Below, in pieces: positions 35,014-44,338 of a stretch of 54,932 nt of DNA (within the stretch, counting starts at the first letter, position 1; each line of letters starts with the position of its first letter). The notes under the pieces are model-generated. The model saw only the letters and a list, made by a program, of their open reading frames with translations. It ran no database searches and was not told the DNA's origin. The translations under genes and the position numbers were made by a program. This DNA comes from Gammaproteobacteria bacterium (GTDB lineage Bacteria > Pseudomonadota > Gammaproteobacteria > Steroidobacterales > Steroidobacteraceae), in contig JAQGOF010000024.1 in assembly GCA_028293745.1 (NCBI GenBank), positions 1 to 54,932 of the forward strand, written 5' to 3'.

Positions 35014-36960
35014 AGTAACAAGTCCGGCGTACTGCTGCTCATCGCCGTGCTGCTGTATGGGGCCTGCGCCTACGCCGCCGACCCGCAGCCCTACAGAGTC
35101 GATTTGGCCTCGACCGGCGACAGCACATTGAACTCGACGCTGAAGGCCACCTCGGAGCTGGAGAGTTTGCGCAAAACTGCGCCCGTGGGCCCGTTCGGCC
35201 TGATCGGCCGTGCGCGCGGGGATCTCGAGCGCCTGAAAACGGTGTTGGACAGCTTCGGGTACTACCAGAGCTACGTGGAAATCCGCATCGACGGGCTGCC
35301 ACTCGATGATCCCGGCCTCGGGGAAGAGCTCACCTCGAAGTCAAAGGACGAGGAGGCTGAAGTTAAGATCACGTTCAGCATCGGCCCGCAATATCACCTG
35401 CGCAAGATCGAAATCGAGGGCGAAGTCCCGGCGGAGGCCCAAAAGGCAGTGGGCTTGGAAAGTGGCGCCCCGGCGATCGCCGCGGATGTCCTGGCCGCCG
35501 GCGACCGGTTGCTGAATGCCATGGAGGATCAGGGCTACGCGTTCGCGAAAGTTGACCCGCCTGTCGCTTACGAGGATCCGCCCAACCGCGTCCTCGATGT
35601 CAAGTTCCATGCGGTGCCCGGACAGCGCGTGCAGATCGGCGCAATCCAGATCAGGGGCCTGAAGGACATGAAGGAGGAGTTCGTACGCAAGCGGCTTCTG
35701 CTGCACACAGGCGAGCAGTTTGGTGCGTCCAGGATAGAGGCGGCCCGCAAGGATCTCCTCGCGCTCGGCACCTTCTCATCGGTCAGTGTCAGAGTTGGAG
35801 ACCAACCTGACAGTGAGGGCCGCGTTCCCATTGCCTTCAACACACGGGAGCGGCTGCAGCATGCCGTGAGCTTCAACGGCGCCTACTCCAGCGATTTGGG
35901 CGGCAGCACCGGTGTCACCTGGACCAAGCGCAATGTGTCCGGCAAAGCTGACTCGCTGACACTGGCCGCGGAGGCCATCAACCTTGGCGGCGGTACGGCC
36001 GCCAATGGCATGGGTTACGACGTCAGCGGCAAATACCTCATACCTGATTGGAAGCTGCGCAACCAGTCGCTACAAACCTCGGTTGGCGCGATCAGGCAGT
36101 ACCTGGATGCGTATGACCAGTCTGCGGTCACCGGAGGCGTAACGATAAGCCGCAAACTCTCCAGCATCTGGAGCGTAAGCGCCGGCTTGAACATCGAGAA
36201 GGAGCGGATCACCCAGCACGAGTGCACTATCGCGCAGAACTGCATTCTCCAGGACACCTGCGTTCCCCAGGCAAACCCTCCTCTGCAGCCCTGTATCGAT
36301 CAGAAGTTCAGCTACACCCTGCTCACCCTGCCGATCACCGCGCTCTATAACACGACCGGCCTCGATTCACCGCTGCAGGACGCGACCCACGGCCTGCGCC
36401 TCTCGTTCGGCGTCACGCCAACTTTTTCCATGGGCCGCCCCAGCACGAGGTTCTTCATTACCCAGGCCACAGCCGCGCTCTACCTCGACCTGAAGAATAT
36501 CGGCCTGAACAAGACCCCCGGCCGCAGCATCCTGGCGCTGCGCGCGCTGGGCGGGCTGGCTGCCGGCGCCAGTCAATTCAGCTTGCCGCCCGATCAGCGC
36601 TTTTACGCCGGCGGTAGCGGCACGATCCGCGGCTATCGCTACCAATCCGTGGGTCCCGTATTTCCGAACGGCAATCCCATAGGTGGCACCGCAATCAACG
36701 CCGGCACGGTCGAGTACCGCCAGCGCATCGGCACGAATTTTGGTACTGCATTCTTTGTCGATGGCGGGAACGTGAGCAAGAACCTGAGCCCGTTCAACGG
36801 CACGCTGCGGTTCGGTGTTGGCGCAGGAGTGCGCTACTACACGCCGATCGGACCGATACGGGTGGATATTGCCCTCCCGGTCCAGCGGCGTCATGGAGCG
36901 GGCGTTGTCAACCCGGACGACGCGTTCGAGATCTACATCGGGTTGGGGCAGGCTTTTTGA
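35011..36960 (+). CDS. tamA: Translocation and assembly module TamA (Omp85 family outer-membrane protein)
   Basis: This 649-residue protein of the BamA/TamA family inserts a subset of outer-membrane proteins together with TamB. A signal peptide (SGVLLLIAVLLYGACAYA, cleaved before ADPQPYRV) precedes three POTRA domains (e.g. VEIRIDGLPLDDPGLGEELT, YHLRKIEIEGEVPAEAQKAV, RVQIGAIQIRGLKDMKEEFV). These lead into a C-terminal 16-stranded barrel with the family L6 motif GGSGTIRGYRYQSVGP and a terminal aromatic strand EIYIGLGQAF. Start at GTG 35011; no better in-frame start gives a signal peptide. Its stop overlaps the tamB ATG by one base (TGATG). Two extra cysteines in a barrel loop (HECTIAQNCILQDTCVPQ) could form disulfides. 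Confidence 0.94.
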   Translation: MSNKSGVLLLIAVLLYGACAYAADPQPYRVDLASTGDSTLNSTLKATSELESLRKTAPVGPFGLIGRARGDLERLKTVLDSFGYYQSYVEIRIDGLPLDDPGLGEELTSKSKDEEAEVKITFSIGPQYHLRKIEIEGEVPAEAQKAVGLESGAPAIAADVLAAGDRLLNAMEDQGYAFAKVDPPVAYEDPPNRVLDVKFHAVPGQRVQIGAIQIRGLKDMKEEFVRKRLLLHTGEQFGASRIEAARKDLLALGTFSSVSVRVGDQPDSEGRVPIAFNTRERLQHAVSFNGAYSSDLGGSTGVTWTKRNVSGKADSLTLAAEAINLGGGTAANGMGYDVSGKYLIPDWKLRNQSLQTSVGAIRQYLDAYDQSAVTGGVTISRKLSSIWSVSAGLNIEKERITQHECTIAQNCILQDTCVPQANPPLQPCIDQKFSYTLLTLPITALYNTTGLDSPLQDATHGLRLSFGVTPTFSMGRPSTRFFITQATAALYLDLKNIGLNKTPGRSILALRALGGLAAGASQFSLPPDQRFYAGGSGTIRGYRYQSVGPVFPNGNPIGGTAINAGTVEYRQRIGTNFGTAFFVDGGNVSKNLSPFNGTLRFGVGAGVRYYTPIGPIRVDIALPVQRRHGAGVVNPDDAFEIYIGLGQAF

Positions 36961-39900
36961 TGCGCCGTGGACTGAAAATCACCGCCTGGACTGCCGCCGT
37001 CTTGGCGGCGCTGATCGTGCTGTTGGTCGGCACGCTGCTCATCGTCGGCAACACCGAGAGCGGCCGCGCGTTGATCGTGCGCGTAACTGCCCAACTCACT
37101 AAGGGCCACGTCCAACTCGCAGGCATCCATGGCTCATTCCCCGCAGCGTTGGATCTGGACAGGTTGGAGCTCAGTGACGATGATGGTGTCTGGCTGTTCG
37201 CCGAGCACATCTCCCTGCGATGGTCACCCAGCGCATTGCTGGCGCGTCATGTCAAGGTAGACACACTGCACGTGGCGCGACTGCATATCGAGCGCCCGCC
37301 GCTTCCCGACAAGCAAAAGAAGCCCAGCACCACACCCTCGATTCCGCACACTGACCTGGCCAACCTGTCGGTTGACACCTTGGAGCTCGGGAAAGCGCTT
37401 GCGGGCGAGCCCGTGTCGCTGACTGTGAAAGGAAGCGCTCATTTGCGATCGCTGCAGGACGTCACCGCTCACGTTGTGGCCCAGCGCACCGGCGGCAATG
37501 GTAACTATGAGATTCAAGTGCAATTCGATCCGGTCCGCATGGATGGGACGCTCGAGCTGCACGAGCCTGCGAACGGCCCGCTGGAGAACCTCATCAAGGT
37601 CCCGGGTCTGGGTGAATTGTCTTTGTCAGCCCGAGTGAGTGGCCCGCGCAGCGCGGAGAAAATCCAACTGACAGTGGACGCGGGCCCTTTGCGGGGGCGC
37701 GCGCAAGGTACTGTCGATCTCGTTCACAGCTCAGCGGACCTGAATTATTCGCTCAATGCTCCCCGGATGACCCCATATCCGGGCCTCACATGGCAAAGCG
37801 TTGACCTGAAGGGCCGCTTTCACGGCCCATTCACCAAGCCTACGGCAGATGGCCACCTACGCGTCAAAGAGCTCCAGGCGCCCGGTGGCACTCAACTCTC
37901 AGTCCTCGATGCAGACCTGACAGCCAACGCAGGGCAGATGTCGCTTCGCGCGCTGGTCGGCGGCCTGCTGATCCCGGGTCCCCAACCGACACTGTTTCAG
38001 GACTCGGAGCTGTCACTGAACGCTGCCCTGCAGTTGGATGATCCGAAACGGCCCCTGGAGCTCAGGGCCACACATCGGCTGTTCACACTGAAAGCCAATG
38101 CGATCACCGCTGGCACGCAGAGCGCGCAACTGGATCTGCACTTGCCGGATGTAGGACCGTTTGCTGCACTGGGCGGGCAGAAGGTGCGGGGTGATGCTGA
38201 TATCAAAGCACACGTGAAACGAGACGCGTCCTCCACGCGTCTGACCGCCGACGCCACTGCGAACATTGATGGTGGGACTGCAGTCTGGGCGGGGACCGTT
38301 CGCGGCGGCCCCGCGCGACTACAGCTTGCGGCTGAGTTGACCGACAAGCAGATCACCATGGAACGCATGCAACTGACCGGCCCTGCGATATCGCTGTCGG
38401 CCAAGGGAACCGCGGAACGAACCAACGCGCAGGAGCTCGACGCCCGCCTGGACCTCAGCCTCCCCGACCTCGCAACCCTCTCCCCAGCGCTCGCTGGAGA
38501 CCTGAAGTTGTCCGGAAAGTTCAAAGGCCCCACCAACTCCTTGACCGCCGACACCGACCTGACCTCGACCCTATCCATTCACGGCTCACCCCGCGGCGCG
38601 GTGTCTGCCACGGTGCACGCGGACGGATTGCCGAAGTCACCCCGAGGGACGATCGAGGCACATGGAGATCTCGACGGCGCGCCGCTGCAACTCGATGTAG
38701 CACTGCAGCGTGGAGAGACTAATGATGTTGTGCACGCAATGATTCGGCGTACCGACTGGAAGAGCGCGCACATCGATGGCGATTTGACGTCCGGCGCCGA
38801 TATCGCCCGGGCCAGGGGAAACGTTCGGTTGCGCATGGGCCAGTTGAGTGATCTCAACAGGCTGCTCGGCAGTACGCTGCAAGGCAGTGTTGCCGGCACT
38901 CTATCGCTTACACCCGCTGCAGGGCCTTCGCGCGCGCAAATCCAGCTGGACGCAAAGGATCTCGTAGCAGGTGGCATGACGACCAACGCGCAATTGAACG
39001 CCACCGGTACGATGACCGCGTTGGACATCAAGCTCGCGGTACAGTCACCCTCAGTCGGCGGCGAGCCCGCGAGTGTGAGCTCCGCAGCGCAATTGAATGT
39101 AACGGCCAGGGAGCTGCATCTCGCCAGCCTCGAGGCCTCGTATCACGGTCAGACTCTCAAGCTGCTGTCGCCCGCGAAATTGTCGTTCGCTGACGGTTTC
39201 GCGGTCGCCGGCTTGAAGGTGGGTGCCCAGCAGGCAATTCTCGAAGTGGACGGCCGCGTGTCTCCCGCGCTCGACATCCGTGCCTCCCTGAAGCAACTCA
39301 AACCTGAGTTGATCAACGCCTTCGTACCGCGCCTGCTGGCGAGCGGAACGATTCAGGCCGATGCCCAGGTACAGGGAAGTTTCGCCGCACCCACGGGCAA
39401 GGTACACCTGGAAGCCCTCGGCATGCGCGCGGCGAACGATGCAGCTCGCGGCCTGCCGGCCACCGACTTGCGCGCTGATGCGCAGTTGATGGGCAACACC
39501 GCCAATGTTGATGCCAAACTCGCGGCGGGCAGCGCCTCGCATTTGGCTCTGAGCGGCCGGACTCCGCTGGCGGCAGACGGCCGCCTCGATCTGAAGCTCG
39601 CCGGCAACCTCGACATGACGTTGCTGAATCCGTTGTTGGAGGCCGGCGGCAGACATGTGACCGGCGGGATCGGGATCGATACTACGGTGACGGGCACGGC
39701 AGCATCGCCGGAGATCGGCGGCAAGGTAAACCTCGCGAAGGGAAGCTTCCGGGACTACGCACAGGGGATCAACCTGTCGGACATTACCGGAGAGCTGAGT
39801 GGCAGCAAGGGTTTGTTGCGCGTTGAAAAGCTGACGGCGCGGGCGGCTCCCGGCGACGTGGAGGTCGAGGGCACGATCGGCGTGCTGCAGCCGAAGATAC

Positions 39901-40919
39901 CGGTCGATCTGAAGCTGACCGCCAAGAACGCTCAGCCGATCGCCAACAACATCGTGACAGCGAACCTGAATGCGGATATCAAGGTCACCGGTACTGCGCG
40001 GGAGCGACTGGACGTAACCGGAAAAATCGACATCAATCGAGCCGATGTGGAGATTCCGAGCGGACTGCCGCCCAACGTTGCCGTGCTCGATGTCCGTCGT
40101 CCCGGAGAAGCTCCGCCCAAACCGCCGGAAAAGCCGCTCGTAATCGGTCTGGACATTACGGTGGACGCACCTCGCCAGATCCTGGTGAAAGGGCGCGGGC
40201 TCGATGCCGAGCTGGGGGGGCAGCTTCGCATCCGTGGCACAACCGCCGACCCCCTGGTGGGCGGGGGTTTTGAGCTCCAACGCGGCTTCTTCACGCTTGC
40301 CAGCAGCAAGCTCACTTTCACCAACGGAACGGTGACCTTCGGCGGCGCGGGACTGAAGAACAAGATCGACCCGACCCTGGATTTCACAGCGCAAACACAG
40401 GCAGCCGATGTTACCGCCACGGTGCGAATCACAGGTCTGGCCGACGCACCGAAAATCGAGCTCAGTAGCACACCGGAGCTGCCGCAGGATGAAATCCTCG
40501 CGCGCGTGCTGTTCGGGCAGAGTGCCTCGCAGCTATCAGCGTTGCAGGTCGTGCAGATCGGCACCGCGCTGGCCACCCTTTCAGGCGGTGGCGGCGGCTT
40601 CAATCCGGTGGCCAAGATTCAGAAGGCGCTGGGACTCGATCGCCTCTCGGTGGGTAGCGCCACCACCCCGGGCCCGGCCGGCGGCACACAACAAAGTTCA
40701 GGTGCCGCCATCGAGGCGGGGCGCTACGTGTCCAGCCGGGTGTTCGTTGCAGTGAAAGAGAGCACGACCGGTGCCAGCCAGCTGGTCGTGGATGTGGATC
40801 TGACCAAGCATTTGAAGCTGCAGACGAAGTTGGGGAATGGAAACACTACTGCGCAGGGGACTACGCCGGAGAATGATCCGGGGAGTAGTGTGGGGTTGGC
40901 GTATCAGTTTGAGTACTGA
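36960..40919 (+). CDS. tamB: Translocation and assembly module TamB (AsmA-like, DUF490)
   Basis: This 1319-residue protein is anchored in the inner membrane by an N-terminal helix (WTAAVLAALIVLLVGTLLIV). The body is a very long series of short beta strands (DLSLPDLATLSPALAGDLKL style) that form a hydrophobic groove spanning the periplasm. The conserved DUF490/TamB C-terminal domain is clear: GKIDINRADVEIPSGLPPNV, FELQRGFFTLASSKLTFTNG, ELPQDEILARVLFGQSASQL and the terminal SVGLAYQFEY. The family moves phospholipids toward the outer membrane and assists TamA. It is coupled to tamA by a one-base overlap. A long opposite-strand open frame within it is a base-composition shadow. Confidence 0.95.
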   Translation: MRRGLKITAWTAAVLAALIVLLVGTLLIVGNTESGRALIVRVTAQLTKGHVQLAGIHGSFPAALDLDRLELSDDDGVWLFAEHISLRWSPSALLARHVKVDTLHVARLHIERPPLPDKQKKPSTTPSIPHTDLANLSVDTLELGKALAGEPVSLTVKGSAHLRSLQDVTAHVVAQRTGGNGNYEIQVQFDPVRMDGTLELHEPANGPLENLIKVPGLGELSLSARVSGPRSAEKIQLTVDAGPLRGRAQGTVDLVHSSADLNYSLNAPRMTPYPGLTWQSVDLKGRFHGPFTKPTADGHLRVKELQAPGGTQLSVLDADLTANAGQMSLRALVGGLLIPGPQPTLFQDSELSLNAALQLDDPKRPLELRATHRLFTLKANAITAGTQSAQLDLHLPDVGPFAALGGQKVRGDADIKAHVKRDASSTRLTADATANIDGGTAVWAGTVRGGPARLQLAAELTDKQITMERMQLTGPAISLSAKGTAERTNAQELDARLDLSLPDLATLSPALAGDLKLSGKFKGPTNSLTADTDLTSTLSIHGSPRGAVSATVHADGLPKSPRGTIEAHGDLDGAPLQLDVALQRGETNDVVHAMIRRTDWKSAHIDGDLTSGADIARARGNVRLRMGQLSDLNRLLGSTLQGSVAGTLSLTPAAGPSRAQIQLDAKDLVAGGMTTNAQLNATGTMTALDIKLAVQSPSVGGEPASVSSAAQLNVTARELHLASLEASYHGQTLKLLSPAKLSFADGFAVAGLKVGAQQAILEVDGRVSPALDIRASLKQLKPELINAFVPRLLASGTIQADAQVQGSFAAPTGKVHLEALGMRAANDAARGLPATDLRADAQLMGNTANVDAKLAAGSASHLALSGRTPLAADGRLDLKLAGNLDMTLLNPLLEAGGRHVTGGIGIDTTVTGTAASPEIGGKVNLAKGSFRDYAQGINLSDITGELSGSKGLLRVEKLTARAAPGDVEVEGTIGVLQPKIPVDLKLTAKNAQPIANNIVTANLNADIKVTGTARERLDVTGKIDINRADVEIPSGLPPNVAVLDVRRPGEAPPKPPEKPLVIGLDITVDAPRQILVKGRGLDAELGGQLRIRGTTADPLVGGGFELQRGFFTLASSKLTFTNGTVTFGGAGLKNKIDPTLDFTAQTQAADVTATVRITGLADAPKIELSSTPELPQDEILARVLFGQSASQLSALQVVQIGTALATLSGGGGGFNPVAKIQKALGLDRLSVGSATTPGPAGGTQQSSGAAIEAGRYVSSRVFVAVKESTTGASQLVVDVDLTKHLKLQTKLGNGNTTAQGTTPENDPGSSVGLAYQFEY

Positions 40920-40947
40920 GCCGGCTCAGCAGTGTTAGGTTGGGCCG

Positions 40948-41050
40948 GTGCCGCTGGGCCGGAATCCGCTGGCCGCTGATGGCCCGCGCTGTTGGTTGGT
41001 CAGTGTCGCTGGGTCGGAAGTCGCTGCTTGCTGTAGGCCCGCGCCGCTGA
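40948..41050. repeat. Imperfect direct repeat between tamB and aspS
   Basis: Two units of about 45 bases, starting at 40948 and 41003, share GTG-CGCTGGG-CGGAA-TCGCTG and end GGCCCGCGC. They look like an old tandem duplication in the 265-base gap between the convergent genes tamB and aspS. Confidence 0.6.
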
Positions 41051-41111
41051 TCATGCAAGCGGCGTGTCCGGCACGGACGCACGCGCCGGACCCCGCTCGC
41101 TTGCATGATCA
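41048..41111. terminator. Long inverted repeat between convergent tamB and aspS
   Basis: TGATCATGCAAGCG (41048-41061) is the exact reverse complement of CGCTTGCATGATCA (41098-41111). Inside it a second pair TCCGG (41067-41071) / CCGGA (41086-41090) extends the hairpin. The position between two converging genes suits a bidirectional terminator or a REP-like element. No T-run follows on either strand, so the mechanism is uncertain. Confidence 0.5.
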
Positions 41112-41184
41112 ACGTCGCGCCTTGTCACTTCCGCCGCTCGAAGGCCATCGGCAGGCCAAGATGGGTCGGCGTAGTACCGGGGAC

Positions 41185-42960
41185 TTAGGCCTTCGGTGGG
41201 GGTGTGCGGACGCGGATGTGCAACTCGCGCAGTTGCGCTTCGCTCACTTCCGTGGGGGCGTCCGTCATGGGGTCCGCGGCTGTTTGCGTCTTGGGGAACG
41301 CGATGACTTCGCGGATGCTGTCTGCGCCGGCCATCAACATCGCCAGTCGGTCCAATCCGAACGCGATACCGCCGTGGGGTGGCGCGCCGAACTTGAGTGC
41401 ATCCAGCAGGAACCCGAATTTCTTCTGGGCCTCTTCGGCGTTGATTCCGAGGAGATCGAACACCGTCGACTGCATCTCTTGTTTGTGGATACGCACAGAG
41501 CCGCCGCCGATTTCCGAACCGTTCAGGACCATGTCGTAGGCCTTAGCCAGCGCACCCTCGGGGTTTGCGCGGAGCGCGGCCGGGTCATCGTTCGCTGGTG
41601 ACGTGAACGGGTGATGCATGGCAACCCAGCGCTTAGCTTCCGGGTCCCATTCGAACATCGGGAAGTCGACAACCCACAGCGGGCGCCAGCCTTCCTTCAC
41701 CAACTTCAGGTCCTGGCCTACCTTGATACGTAACGCGCCGATTGCGTCGTTCACCACTTTCGCGGTATCCGCACCGAAGAAGACGAGGTCGTTGTCCTGC
41801 GCGCCAGTGCGCTCGAGGATGCCCGCCACCGCAGCGTCGTTCAGGAATTTGACGATGGGCGACTGCAATCCCTCGCGTCCCTTGGCCCGCTCGTTCACTT
41901 TGATGTACGCCAGGCCCTTGGCGCCGTAGCGAGCAACAAACGCTGTGTATTCGTCGATCTGTGAGCGCGGTAGCGAACCGCCGCCGGGCACACGTAGCGC
42001 GGCTACCCGGCCCTTCGGGTCCTTTGCGGGGCCCGCGAAGACCTTGAAGTCGCAGTCTTTGACGAGATCGGCTACGTCAACCAACTCGAGCGGGATCCGC
42101 AGGTCAGGTTTGTCCGATGCGAACCGGCGCATCGCCTCTGCGAACGTCATGCGCTCGATCGGATCGGGCAACGAAACACTCAGCACCTCCTTGAAGAAGT
42201 GCCGCACGAGTCCCTCCATCAGACGCATGATGTCGTCCTGACTGAGGAACGATGTCTCGATGTCGAGCTGAGTGAACTCCGGTTGACGGTCCGCGCGCAG
42301 GTCCTCGTCTCGGAAACACCGCACGATCTGGTAGTACCGATCGAAGCCGGAAATCATCAGCAGCTGTTTGAAAATCTGCGGTGACTGCGGCAGCGCGAAG
42401 AATTTGCCCGGGTGGGTACGGCTCGGAACCAGATAGTCGCGCGCACCCTCCGGTGTAGCCTTCGTCAACATCGGAGTCTCGAGATCGATGAACCCGTTGT
42501 CGTCCAGAAAGTGGCGCATGGAGCGCGTGATGCGATGACGCAGCCGCAAGCGCTGGCTCATCACTTCCCGACGCAGGTCGAGATAGCGGTACTTCAACCG
42601 CACTTCCTCACCCACAGTCTCATCCAGCTGGAACGGTAAGGGCTCAGAGCGGTTGAGGACCTCGAGCTCCTGCGCGAGAAGCTCAACGCGGCCCGAGGCC
42701 AGGTTCGAGTTAATCGTTCCGGCAGGTCGCTCGCGGACGCGACCCTTCACCTTGATTACGAACTCGCCACGCAGCCGCTCGGCCTCCTTGAAAATGGCAG
42801 CCGCGTCGGGGTCGAACACGATTTGAAGCAGACCCTCGCGGTCGCGAAGATCGACGAAAATCACGCCACCGTGATCACGGCGCCGGTGAACCCAGCCCGC
42901 AACGGTGACTTCCTGGCCGATCAGCTTGTCGTCGACCTGTCCGCAGTAATGTGAACGCAT
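41185..42960 (-). CDS. aspS: Aspartyl-tRNA synthetase
   Basis: This 591-residue class IIb synthetase charges tRNA-Asp. An N-terminal anticodon-binding OB fold ([29 protein letters not shown]) is followed by the catalytic core with motif 2 ([27 protein letters not shown]), the large bacterial GAD insertion (about residues 290-420) and motif 3 ([20 protein letters not shown]). Length and the insertion are those of a bacterial-type enzyme. Whether it is discriminating (Asp only) or non-discriminating (Asp/Asn) cannot be decided by eye. It is preceded by a DUF502-FmdB pair on the same strand, a common gammaproteobacterial neighbourhood. Confidence 0.97.
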   Translation of the reverse strand: MRSHYCGQVDDKLIGQEVTVAGWVHRRRDHGGVIFVDLRDREGLLQIVFDPDAAAIFKEAERLRGEFVIKVKGRVRERPAGTINSNLASGRVELLAQELEVLNRSEPLPFQLDETVGEEVRLKYRYLDLRREVMSQRLRLRHRITRSMRHFLDDNGFIDLETPMLTKATPEGARDYLVPSRTHPGKFFALPQSPQIFKQLLMISGFDRYYQIVRCFRDEDLRADRQPEFTQLDIETSFLSQDDIMRLMEGLVRHFFKEVLSVSLPDPIERMTFAEAMRRFASDKPDLRIPLELVDVADLVKDCDFKVFAGPAKDPKGRVAALRVPGGGSLPRSQIDEYTAFVARYGAKGLAYIKVNERAKGREGLQSPIVKFLNDAAVAGILERTGAQDNDLVFFGADTAKVVNDAIGALRIKVGQDLKLVKEGWRPLWVVDFPMFEWDPEAKRWVAMHHPFTSPANDDPAALRANPEGALAKAYDMVLNGSEIGGGSVRIHKQEMQSTVFDLLGINAEEAQKKFGFLLDALKFGAPPHGGIAFGLDRLAMLMAGADSIREVIAFPKTQTAADPMTDAPTEVSEAQLRELHIRVRTPPPKA

Positions 42961-43001
42961 AAGGCGCGCGATACTACGGAGCGCCCGCTACCCCCGCAAC
43001 T

Positions 43002-43050
43002 GAGCCGCGCTCACGGAGTGACCGCCGGCAGGGCCATGACCGCGCGGCTC
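43002..43050 (-). other. Inverted repeat between the DUF502 gene and aspS
   Basis: GAGCCGCGC (43002-43010) and GCGCGGCTC (43042-43050) are perfect 9-base complements with a 31-base spacer, within the 118-base gap ahead of aspS. This may be a leader structure of aspS or a weak terminator of the upstream genes; no T-run is present. Confidence 0.35.
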
Positions 43051-43078
43051 CCAGTGCTGCGCAAGGTCGCGCGCCGAT

Positions 43079-43738
43079 CTACACCGCGGACGTCACCGCC
43101 TCGGTCTTCGCCATTGTTTCGTTCGGCACGACCACACCGCATGTAATGATCATCTTCATGGCCGCATCCACGCTCATGTCCAGCTCGACGACCTGGCTGC
43201 GAGGCACGATAACCAGGAACCCCGCCGTGGCATTGAGCGCATTGGATATATAGACGCAGCAGTGCTGCGCACCCGTTTTGCGGCTGATTTCCGGAACGTC
43301 CTCGGCCGTCATGAACCCCAGACTCCAGACTCCCGCCCGCGGGTACTCGATCATCACGACCTTGCGGAACGAGTTCGACTGCGAAAAAACGCTTTCCGCG
43401 AAGCTCTTTACGCCGCCGTAGACGCTGCGGACCACAGGAATGCGATTGAGCAGCTCTTCCGAGAACGCCACCAGCTGACGCCCGATCAGATTGGTGACCA
43501 GAAGTCCCGTCGCCAGCACGACAAGGAACGCGAATACGGCCCCCAGCCCCGGTAGGGCGAATCCGACCAGCGCCTCCGGCCGATACCGTAAGGGCAGAAG
43601 CAGCAGCGTCTCGTCCATTATGTGAATAAAGAACGTCACGACCCAGAGAGTCGCGAGAATGGGCAACCAGATGAGGATGCCGGCGACGAGGTAGCGCCGT
43701 AGGCCCCACTTCCGGCTGCCTGCGGCAGCCGGCGTCAC
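43079..43738 (-). CDS. DUF502 family inner-membrane protein
   Basis: This 219-residue membrane protein of the DUF502 family has an N-terminal helix (YLVAGILIWLPILATLWVVTFFIHIM), a second hydrophobic span (LPGLGAVFAFLVVLATGLLV), then the signature GRQLVAFSEELLNRIPVVRS VYGGVKSFAESVFS, and a soluble C-terminal domain with VVMIEYPRAGVWSLGFMT. The start is a GTG that overlaps the FmdB gene's stop by GTGA, so it is translationally coupled. The function of the family is unknown; in many proteobacteria it lies beside aspS, as here. Confidence 0.9.
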   Translation of the reverse strand: MTPAAAGSRKWGLRRYLVAGILIWLPILATLWVVTFFIHIMDETLLLLPLRYRPEALVGFALPGLGAVFAFLVVLATGLLVTNLIGRQLVAFSEELLNRIPVVRSVYGGVKSFAESVFSQSNSFRKVVMIEYPRAGVWSLGFMTAEDVPEISRKTGAQHCCVYISNALNATAGFLVIVPRSQVVELDMSVDAAMKMIITCGVVVPNETMAKTEAVTSAV

Positions 43739-44289
43739 CTGCGGGCCTTCTTCCGTGCGGCAGGCTTGGGCTTGCTCGGCTTACTGCGGGACGCAGGGTT
43801 GCCGCGGGACGCAGCAGCCGGACGCGCCGCCTTGGGAGCGGCCACCGCACGACCTGCGGGCTTTGCGGACCGTGCGCCGGCACTGCTGCTACGCCGTGAT
43901 GAGCTCGATTTCGGTTCAGCTCCGCTGGAACCGCCTCCCGACGACGCCGCGGACTTCGAAGAAGTATCTGCCGTCCCCGAGTCAGTTTTAGAGGAGGCAT
44001 CGGGCTTCGAAGCCTCCGTTTTGGAGGATTCAGAGCTTGCAGCCACCGTTTCCGACTTCGACGACTCTTCCTTGTCGGCGCCCGCCAGATTGCGTTTGTT
44101 TTCCTTGTCGCCTTTGAAGTCGGTCTCGTACCAGCCGCCGCCCTTCAGGCGGAAATTCGGCGCGGAGACCAGCTTCTTCAGGGCCTTCTTGCCGCATGAC
44201 GGACACTTCGTCAGGGGCGCATCGGTGATCCTCTGCATCACCTCGGAGTAGAACTTACAGTTCGAGCACTCGTATTCGTAGAACGGCAT
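43735..44289 (-). CDS. FmdB-family zinc ribbon protein with long low-complexity tail
   Basis: The first 60 residues are a complete FmdB-type zinc ribbon: MPFYEYECSNCKFYSEVMQR, then LTKCPSCGKKALKKLVSAP, giving two CxxC pairs, and the FRLKGGGWYETDFK phrase that usually ends these proteins. After about residue 70 there are over 110 extra residues of Ser/Lys/Glu/Asp, then Ala/Pro/Arg/Lys-rich sequence, ending in a basic SRSKPSKPKPAARKKARR. Typical members are 80-110 residues. The family is thought to be regulatory, but its role is not established. It is the first gene of a pair with DUF502. Confidence 0.88.
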   Translation of the reverse strand: MPFYEYECSNCKFYSEVMQRITDAPLTKCPSCGKKALKKLVSAPNFRLKGGGWYETDFKGDKENKRNLAGADKEESSKSETVAASSESSKTEASKPDASSKTDSGTADTSSKSAASSGGGSSGAEPKSSSSRRSSSAGARSAKPAGRAVAAPKAARPAAASRGNPASRSKPSKPKPAARKKARR

Positions 44290-44338
44290 GGCGTACTGTC
44301 AGCCTGTCAGATGAACGGTTATCCCCCATTATAGGGGC

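Noticed and set aside
33255..35018. Long plus-strand open frame overlapping the end of mutS and the hydrolase
   Set aside because: Out of frame with mutS, Arg/Pro/His-rich composition typical of a shifted reading of GC-rich coding sequence, no motifs.
39051..40394. Long minus-strand open frame inside tamB
   Set aside because: tamB is continuous and recognisable there; the antisense product has no domain.
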